Positions 55,977-64,000 of a stretch of DNA of 64,000 nucleotides are shown here, one piece after another. The stretch comes from Protula sp. h YS-2021 (Eukaryota; Annelida; Polychaeta; Sabellida; Serpulidae): the NCBI GenBank assembly GCA_949752745.1, contig OX457026.1, positions 40,652,394 to 40,716,393 of the forward strand, written 5' to 3'. The notes below the pieces were generated by a model. The model did not search any database and had not been told where the DNA came from. It saw nothing but the letters and a program-made list of their open reading frames with translations. The position numbers and the translations under genes are program-made. Position 1 is the stretch's first letter. Each line of letters begins with the position of its first letter.

Positions 55977-56752
55977 GTAACTATTCCAGTCTGTTAATTT
56001 TACTGTTTATTACAATACCCATGGATTGTATAATGCAAGTTGAACGTTAAGTTTCAAAAACTTCAATAAATGGCGCCGTCGATATACGGTTGTATTTTTG
56101 CAGCATGTAGTACCTGCAGTTGCTATTTCCAACAGTAGGTAATAAAGAAAAGTCTATACTACCTGCGAACTGTAATTTCTACAATCGCTGCCATCTGCAA
56201 TAAATCACAGTTAAGGCCAGGAAGAAGAACAGTCTTGTTTTTTGTTTTTCAGTCCAGACACTCCCCCATCTCCGTGTAAAGTACATACTTTATGGATGGT
56301 CCTGAACTGGAGAGAATATAGCTTTGCAGATTTTAGATCCAAATAACCTCAAATTTTTCATGTTATGTAAAGTGCAAGAAAAATAAAATTGCTTCAGATC
56401 AAATCCAACCCGACCTGTGCCATACATTCACAAACGGCATTTGAGAATTAAGTTCACAATTCTTTTCACCGATAGGACAATACATTCATCTGATCCAAGC
56501 TTCACAAAATGTCACATTTGCCCAGTATCAATATAACATCATGCATTTTTTTATTTGCAATATATGGTTCATGGATCTATTAATATGCAAAGACCTTTGA
56601 AAATGGTAACATTAATTTTTAAAATGCAAGAATACACGTAAAATGTCAGATTTGCTTTTCACTTAGTTCTACTATGTTCCCCCCAAGTGTAGGAATACTA
56701 ATAAATGCCCTTCTGTCAATCATGCTTTAGAAGCATTTTCATTATGTTCAAG
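55977..56752. other. Intron within vWA-3; no gene
   Basis: 776 bases, AT-rich; it ends in two candidate acceptors (TGCTTTAG at 56,730 and GTTCAAG at 56,752). Confidence 0.5.
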
Positions 56753-57105
56753 AAATGATCTCAGTGAGGTAATCAACAAGGTGCCATACGTGTATGGTTC
56801 GACCAATATGGCGAGCGCACTGAGGACTATATACGACGAGGTGCTGCAGTCTCCGCTGAGCAGAGACACTCTCGTGGTCATCATCACCGACGGCTTGTCC
56901 AACGTCCAGAGCAGAGCTACCGTACCACAAGCCCGTTTGCTTAAGGCCATGGGCGTCTTTGTGCTGGCCATCGCCTTGCGATTACAACAACTCTATGAGC
57001 TCAAGGAAGTCGTCTCTACACCGACAGCTTTGTTTTTGAGAGAACTACATTCGTACGATTCGCTTGAAAATTTTGCTCTCGAGTTTCGATCTGCGTTATG
57101 TACAG
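56753..57105 (+). CDS. vWA-3 domain, exon b (host gene)
   Basis: Phase 2 to phase 1, donor ACAG/GTAAGC. The acceptor at 56,752 was chosen because it alone gives phase 2 and a natural vWA join (LQNA then NDLSEVINKVPY). It continues YGSTNMASALRTIYDE (MIDAS Thr), TLVVIITDGLSN (MIDAS Asp), LLKAMGVFVLAIAL and the closing helix FALEFRSALCTG. The metal site is complete. Somewhat GC-richer than its surroundings. Confidence 0.88.
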
Positions 57106-60100
57106 GTAAGCGGATGTTGTTGTGGTATTTATACAGCCATGAAACTAACGGTGGCTAGTCATCACAAATCTGCGCCAAACACGTGCTCCTGCGTGATGAA
57201 ACATACGTATACTGGTGATTACCAAAGTCTCAACATTTATTAGATGCTTAGCATGCAGTACGTGAAGAAATTATAGAAAAAATGAAGGGTGCAGTATTTT
57301 CGAGCACGTATTGCATTTGCCAAGAAGAAGGAAACGAAAACTTGATCAGTCACTGAAAAAAAAATGTTAAAAGTTTTCACATTTATTATCTGGTCCAAAA
57401 ACGCTAACAATAACAGCGCCAAATCAAACCCTAGCGTATCTCATACAGTGTTAATATATGCAGTTTTGGTGTTACCACAACTAAGCATACAGAGTAAATA
57501 GTTTATTTACAAAAAAAGACAAAAGTTTCCCTGAAGTGAAGCACATGATAAAAGCAACATATTATTCTACATGTGCAAAATGTTATTCAACCCGCGGTAA
57601 CGGACCTGCCCCTTTGATTGGTCCATATGGCCCTCCAGCTTCAGGCAAAAATAACATTCTGCGCATATAGAATGCAGCATTGCTATCTTATTTTATCATA
57701 TTGTTAGAGTGTCGTACATAAATAAATGATAGCGAAGCAAAGGGTGCAGCCCAGAGAAGCAAAGTATTGCAGCCCAGCTTACCATGTCGGGCCTTCTATT
57801 CATATATGAATACTTTGTCAGTGATTAGACTCGTTGTCGTTTTAGTGTATTAACATTAATATTTTTTGCTTTTCAGGCGTAGCTTTCGAGTTGAAAATAA
57901 CCCCTGCCAATAATGTTAAAATAAAATTTAAACTCCAAACATTGATAAATCATTCTCCCATGTCCTTTCTACAATTTGTGTAAAGGAATTCCAACAAGGA
58001 TTCCGTTTTCCCTTGAAAATTAATTTGTGTATCTTTTTGTAGTGACACTGACCAAGTTTAACCCAAACAATAGCACCGGAACGCTGCAAATCCCCTCGCC
58101 CTTCGCACGTTTTGTAACAGAAACACAATATGACATATTTTACAAGTTCAGTTTGTTTGCATGTATTACTTTCAAATGAAATGGCTAAGTTTCGACCTCA
58201 ATTTTGGCTAAATAAATAAAAAGTCGGACAAACTGAATACGAGGTACACAACTACAATATATGAGGAGTAAATCTGAATAGAATTTGAAATGTGTGTGCT
58301 TACCCGTTCGTCGGAGTTGTGCATACAAGACTTAGATCATATAGTCTTTACAGTCGAAAAATATGCTAAGTTTCGACCTCAATGTTGTCTAAATTAATGA
58401 AAAGTCGGACCAACTGAATACGAGGTGCACAACTACAATACATGAGGAGTAAATCTGTATAGGATTTGAAATGTGTGTGCTTACCCGTTCGGAGGAGTTG
58501 TGCATACAAGACCACTACCCAAAAGCGTGACGGACGGACGGATGGATGGACGAACGGACAGACAGACAGAAGGACGGACGGACGGTCTAACCAAATCCTA
58601 TATCCCCTCTGCCAACAAAGTTAGGCGAGGGTTTAATAAGGTTTGACTATGCATTGCTGGTGATATTAATATGAATCACATGATGTTGAAATGCATTGAA
58701 ACATCATGTTTATGATCTTAGAACGAACTTTTAATCAAAACACATGATCTTATTTAAACGGTTAAAATATGAAACAGATGCCTTTTCTGAATTTGGAATT
58801 GAATAATAACAAAAAAATAATACATCTTCATTAAAAGAAGAATGCAATATTTTGATAACAAGTACATAAACATTGTTCAAATTTAGTTTGAAAGTTATTT
58901 TTGTCAAATGCAAAGCGTTAAACTGTTAATCAGACCACTATCTATATCTAAATTTCTTTTTCAGTTATCAAGCCCTTACAGACTGGCATATTACAGCCAG
59001 CTAGACATATGTTTGTTCAGTTTTTGGCCAATATTTTGTGTGCCATTTTCATACCATCTCTGTTCTAGGTTCGTCTGGCCGACTTAAGATTTTCAGACAG
59101 TTGTATCTTTATTATTTCTGTTTTACTTACACATATATTAAACTAAATAAACGCTAAGGGGTTTCTTTAATTTGCCAGTAAGATGCTCTCGGTGCAATGA
59201 TCAAAACTACAGCTTATAGGCAAAGGAAATTTAGATTCGGCAGACGTATTATTTTTCAATAAACGTGATGCAATTTAAACAGATTTCAAAAGGTCTCTAA
59301 GCAGCGCAAAAGAAATTCAAACTATGTAATGAAAAGGAATACAACATGGTTAAGACAGCCAAAAGTGTACATTGACCTCATCCTATAATATTCACTTTTG
59401 TTCTTTGCATGTATTTTCCAGCATTTGTATCTTGATCATGGATTATTCCTATTGTGTGATGACTATGACATATATTCTACATGTACAAAATGTTTTGTTT
59501 TTGCATGATGCCGGAGGGCCGTACGGATCCTAATAATATTAAGACACATATCAGACACAGCACAATATCTCGGTTTAGGTGGTTTTGCTTTCCATGTTAT
59601 TTCTATATTCGCTCGAATTGTAGGACTAAATACTTCTGAATTCTGTAACATTTTTGAGAATAGCAAAAATCTGACTCCGGTTGATTTATACCTATATTCA
59701 ACGATAGAACGTTACCGCCGGATACTCATGTTGCTAGTTCAAGAACATAACATTTGGCCAAGGGAGTTATCGCTTAAAGACGGTCCAAGTATTGAAATAA
59801 CGTATTCCAATATTATTTTACAGCCAGTTTAACGGCGTTTTTCAAGCACTAGTTGTTTTTGTGCTTTGGTTTACTTCACCCTGGCTCCGCACAGGTTTCC
59901 TGTTCTAGTGGTGTTATTGTTTTCTTTGTTGTTGTTGCTGTTTCTTTGTAATTACTGTACTATTATTTTGCACTTTTTGTAAAAAAGGAGTCAGTTTACT
60001 GAATTTTTTCAAGCACTATGTGTTACTGTGCTTTGTTTTGCTTATAACTTAAATTTCAATTTTATTTCTCACCAGCTACTAAATTATCTCCAGTTTTTGG

Positions 60101-60373
60101 TGGATGTCATCTATTCGTAATAAAAACATGCATACTATAAAAACACAAATTTTTATGCCGTTCGAACAGTAACGGCCAATCGCATACCCAGAAGAAGAAA
60201 AAATTCAAGAGTTAATTCTACGAAAGTCCCCAAGGTTTATTTCCTTCTAAGAAATTTCCACATTAATTCCATGGAAATTCTTGAAAGGTCTAGAAAGCTC
60301 ATTTCTTCCAGGAAATTTCTACCTCACTTTCAAGTTCAAGTTCAATGATAAGTACTGATACTTCCGATTTCAG
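57106..60373. other. Intron 6; repeats, no gene
   Basis: It contains the 58,170-58,510 duplication and a GGAC/GGAT-rich stretch (58,530-58,590). The rest is AT-rich. Confidence 0.45.
58170..58590. repeat. Tandem duplication (~185 bp) followed by a (GGAC)n-type tract
   Basis: GCTAAGTTTCGACCTCAAT to GGAGTTGTGCATACAAGAC occurs at about 58,182-58,331 and 58,367-58,511. Then comes GACGGACGGACGG/GACAGACAGACAG and CCTATATCCCCTCTGCCAAC, a layout common at the ends of invertebrate interspersed repeats. Confidence 0.7.
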
Positions 60374-60487
60374 AGGAAGATGTTTGTGACACAGAACCGT
60401 GTGGACACGAGGAGAGTTGCTTCACAATGATTGGACAAGGCGCCTGTTTGTGTAAACAGGGCTTCACTGGACGTTCGTGTGACTTAG
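60374..60487 (+). CDS. EGF-like domain exon (host gene)
   Basis: 38 codons, phase 1 to phase 1, acceptor CGATTTCAG, donor TTAG/GTAAAT. Six cysteines in EGF spacing: VC, PC, SC, then ACLC and SC with the GFTG turn before the last Cys. No calcium-binding consensus (no D-x-D/N at the start; EEDVC). A symmetrical 1-1 exon, the classic phase of shuffled EGF modules. It sits between vWA-3 and vWA-4, as EGF domains sit between vWA domains in matrilins. Confidence 0.85.
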
Positions 60488-61187
60488 GTAAATATTACTT
60501 GAGCATTACTTTATGCGCGTCTTTAGCCGTCTTTTATAGAAATTATAAACATCTCCAGGCCGTACTCCATAAAATACAACGCATTTGCACTTTATTAAGT
60601 TAAAGCTTGCAATCATTAAAAAATCACTAACTGCGATTTTTTTAATTTTTAAATTTCTGTATGAGGCATTGAGCAAGGTAACGCATAGTATCTAGGGCTC
60701 TTTAATTGTTAGTCTGTTGTGTTTTGGTCTAAGTTTATTGTTTCAATAAATCAAATCGGCTGTCCTTAAAGCGCGCAAAGTTTTCAAATTCAGTGTGTGG
60801 CGCACGATGCCTGATAGATTCTGCTTGACTTTTAGACACAGTTGAATACCGTATATGGATTTCAATCCAAAGTTTAGCGTTTTGCCATGTGTTTATATTT
60901 TAGGTTTGAAAGCCTCCGTAGATTCCTATTTACCTTGTATGTGCAAATCCGTCTCGCTAGTGTAAGACTTCAGTGTAGGAATCCAAGCGAACTTTTCAGT
61001 TAAAATCAAGACATTAATGCATTGAGAAGGTCACGATGTAACTTATTCTAAATCTGTAACTCATTCTAAATTTACGTCTTACTTACGAATGAAGTTAGAA
61101 TCTACGATTTTGATGAAAGATATATATACCATGCCCTCCAAATTCGCTAACTGAAATTTACCGTGTCAGCATTTTATTTTTCAACAG
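60488..61187. other. Intron 7; no gene
   Basis: 700 bases, AT-rich, nothing recognised. Confidence 0.5.
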
Positions 61188-61431
61188 ATTGTTCTGCAGC
61201 ATCAGACATTATTTTCTTGTTGGATGCTTCTTTAAGTGTAGGGGAATTGCACTTCACAATGACGAGGAATTTTGTTTCTGCCATTTTGCGTACAATCAAC
61301 ATTGATACATGCCCATACCGCTTTGCTGTTGTCAAATACGGATCAATCGCTATAATCGAATTTCTCTTAAACCGCGTTAACGGCAGTGTTGAACTTCTGG
61401 GACTAGTCGACGGAATCAAATTCAGTTATGG
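61188..61431 (+). CDS. vWA-4 domain, exon a (host gene; rest outside window or not found)
   Basis: Phase 1 to phase 2, acceptor TTCAACAG, donor TATGG/GTAAGC. CSAASDIIFLLDASLSVGEL has an intact DxSxS; then FAVVKYGSIAIIEFLL, a sequon NGS, and GIKFSYG at the usual split point. The intron position is the same as in vWA-2 and vWA-3. The second half is not found in the remaining 2.5 kb and probably lies beyond the right edge. Confidence 0.85.
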
Positions 61432-62559
61432 GTAAGCGTTAGCTATATTCTTTGTTTCTTCTTACTATACCTAAGTGATTTCATCTATTTTTAGTGCGAT
61501 TTTAGTGCTTTACGTAATTTTTAACTTAAAATTTTGATTCTTCGTCAAACTATAATTATATCCTGATGACAAAAGGAATTTCCATCTGGATTTACTCGCT
61601 CGTCAACAGGCCATATTTATGCTCCAGATATCTAGATTTCATTCTAGGGCCAGTTTTCTATTGGCAATACAGTACAAGCAAACCCACATATAAAGAATAA
61701 AGCACAGATTTTCTTCTTTTGTTCGACTTTATTTACATCTAAATTTACAGTATATTCGAAGAGAAGTGTAGATTCTATCATCATCCATCCGAACACATCA
61801 AGAAATCTAAATTCTTTTCTAAATTACCTTTTATGGTTAGAGGCAGGGCATCATCACAATAAACACAATATTTTTCCAACCAGTTATTTATACAGAGCAG
61901 ATAAATACATTGGTCTGCTATGTGAAATGGAATTCTTTATAAAACTACAGATTCTATTCTCAGGGAAGAAATTAAATGAGTTCAATGTATGGTTTTTGAA
62001 GGTCAGAAGATATCATGCCATAGTAAATTCAACATTACTGTGTTTTTCATAACTGAGAGTTGCAGCATGACAGAATATTCTTACAAATTCCTCCCCACCG
62101 CCTCAGCGACACTCGGCCCCATCAGTACAAATCTGAGGCTGTTCATTTGTAGTGTTGAATCTGCTCTATTTATGATAGAATCCGCACCTCTCTGTTCATG
62201 CATACCATAATGAAGCTACAAAATATTTTTCCTATTACTATGTAACTATGATAGTGAAACTGGTTCCACAGTGAAATCCAAATATGTCCGTCCAGAAAAT
62301 AAACAGGGCCTATTTGGGCCATCCGATTGAAAAATCATTTCGGCAGTTTAGAGTACCAGGATAGGCCTGTAGATTGACTGAAAACAAAAATTTTAAGCAG
62401 AAGAGAAGTGAGTGAAAAAATAGTTAAAACACTTAAAAGGGGCTGAAAAGGGGCCCTTGAATGAAATCCCCTTTTATTAGCCCTATTAGTTATTAACTTC
62501 TTACAGGGGCAGGAGCTATAACAGTCGTTGCAAGCATGTGCGCATGTCCGTTGGTACGC
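61432..62559. other. Intron 8, proximal; no gene
   Basis: AT-rich sequence without recognisable content. Confidence 0.5.
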
Positions 62560-63466
62560 TTTTATGTTGAAAAATCGTATCTCCTTCTAAGTTCTTAGCC
62601 TAAATGTCTTAAGATTTTGATTGCTGGTAGCGGACATAAATACCTACCTGGCTTTTACTTTTTTGGCAATGTGCCAAAAATTTGCGGAGATATTGGCCAA
62701 AAAATGTATTTCTTTAATACGTATATCTTTCTAGGGTTTTAACATAAGTGTCCACCTGGGTATTACTGTTTGGCGATTTGCCAAACATTGCCAAAAATAT
62801 TGGCGAAAAAGAAAATTTTATTCGTAAAATCTTAACTATCTCTATAAAAATAGTCTTACTGTCTTGAAATTTGAAAAAGTGAAAGTAGCAAGCGTTACTA
62901 CCCATGTAGATATTACTCTTTTAGGTGATTGGCCAAAATTTGGAGAAAAGCCTAACATATTTCAGTAAAATCTTAACTAACTTCAGGAAGATAGTCTTAC
63001 TATCTTGAAATTTTAGATGAAGACATACCTCGCTTTTACTGTTTTTGGTGATTGCCCAAAAACTGGTAAAATTTTAAAGAAAACTCTTAACGGGCTATAA
63101 ACAAATAGCTTCATTGTCTTGAACATGTAAGTATATGTAGTAATCATTACTACTCATCCGGACATTACTTGTTTTGCTCGACCAAAATTTTGCAGAAATA
63201 TTAGCAAAAAACAGGAAAAAGTCAGCAAATCTGAACTCACTAGAGAAATCTTCTTACTCTCTTCAAAATTTAGATAAAGATAGCCATCATTGGGACTAAT
63301 CTCGGTTTTAATGATTTTCTTAATTCGGAAAATTTGATTAAAATATTGGCGAAAAGAAAAAATCATTTTTTACTTAAATCGTAAATAATGCCAGTTATGT
63401 AATTTTATCTTCTTAACATTTTGAATTAGATGCTCCAACCTAGTTTGTAATTATTTCTCTCTCTCC

Positions 63467-63548
<82 letters not shown>

Positions 63549-64000
63549 ACTCTTCTTTGTGATTCCCCAAAAATTTGCCGAAATATTGGCGAACAAATAT
63601 TTGTTCCCGAAAAAAGTTGTCGCAAGAAATTAACTTGATTACCTATTAATTTGCTAAAATTTAGTTATTTTATTTATTTACTTAAAAATAACTTGACTAC
63701 CTGGCTGTTACTTTCTTGGCAATTTGCAAAAAATTGTGAAAATATTGGTCAAAACGCAATTGTCTCTTACGATTTTAATGGAAACGTGCACAGAAGTTTC
63801 CAACTGGCTATTACTTTTTTGGCCATTCGCCAAAAGATTGATCGAAGTATTGGCGATAAAGCGTTTTTTCGCAAAATCGTAACCATCTCCAGAAAAATGT
63901 CTTGAAACTGTAAACATAGGTAGCAGATATTACTGCGTACCTGGCCATTACTTTTTTGTGATTGGCCAAATATTGGCATTGGAATTTTGGGCTAAGAACA
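62560..64000. repeat. Old tandem array, 105-150 bp unit, about ten copies, continuing past the edge
   Basis: Units share 'TACCTGGCTATTACTTTTTTGG', 'ATTTGCCAAAAATTTGC.GA', 'ATATTGGC(G/C)AAA' and 'AAATCTTAACTATCT'-type segments, near 62,650, 62,755, 62,905, 63,030, 63,160, 63,295, 63,545, 63,700, 63,805 and 63,940. A (CT)n run (63,454-63,550) interrupts one unit. Confidence 0.65.
63454..63550. repeat. (CT)n microsatellite
   Basis: About 97 bases with two interruptions. Confidence 0.95.

Noticed and set aside
56731..56752. Alternative acceptor TGCTTTAG for vWA-3 exon b
   Set aside because: It would give phase 1, incompatible with the phase 2 end of exon a.
62560..64000. CRISPR-like spacing of repeats
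   Set aside because: Repeats are diverged, contiguous and in a eukaryotic intron; no uniform spacers and no cas genes.

Overview
The window looks like a chromosomal segment of a marine invertebrate, most likely a mollusc. It is AT-rich, with split genes, (CT)n, (AT)n and (ATT)n arrays, several retroelement classes and a multi-domain extracellular-matrix-type gene in widely spaced exons. The phylum is inferred from style of content; no species marker was recognised.

Bases 1 to about 11,600 hold most of a Maverick/Polinton (adintovirus-like) endogenous dsDNA virus. The window opens inside its packaging ATPase. A tightly overlapping rightward block follows: two small conserved proteins of unknown role, a putative N-myristoylated Cys-rich protein, a penton-type minor capsid gene broken by an in-frame TAA, a basic core/pVI-pX-like protein, and a frameshifted hexon-type major capsid gene that runs in frame into an adenain-type protease. 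Leftward genes converge on it: an intact 1240-residue protein-primed family B DNA polymerase, then a PC4-like ssDNA-binding protein and three small ORFs with the same C-terminal signature. Two leftward genes share a TATAAAAGGGG promoter, and one of these TATA boxes contains the polymerase stop codon. At the right end a rightward early-gene-like ORF with a partial RING motif sits behind a TATA box and five copies of an upstream repeat. Short tandem repeats and a dense cluster of TGACGTCA (CRE/ATF) sites follow. No integrase is in view; it would lie left of the window.

From 12,438 to the end, one host gene can be followed on the + strand as eight exons. They encode vWA-1 (2 exons), vWA-2 (2), vWA-3 (2), an EGF-like domain (1) and the first half of vWA-4 (1). 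All splice phases agree (1-1, 1-1, 1-2, 2-1, 1-2, 2-1, 1-1, 1-2). The product should be a secreted matrilin- or collagen-VI-like adhesion protein. vWA-1 and vWA-3 keep a full metal-binding MIDAS; vWA-2 has lost it.

The introns carry the mobile DNA. Intron 1 (15.4 kb) contains a nearly complete DIRS retrotransposon (17.85-25.9 kb; gag, RT-RNase H-methyltransferase and an overlapping tyrosine recombinase). The next intron has a decayed relative (29.8-35.3 kb). The intron splitting vWA-2 has a CR1/L2-like LINE with an (ATT)n tail next to an older L1/Tx1-like remnant, both leftward. The rest of the introns is AT-rich sequence with microsatellites, diverged 120-140 bp tandem repeats and segmental duplications.
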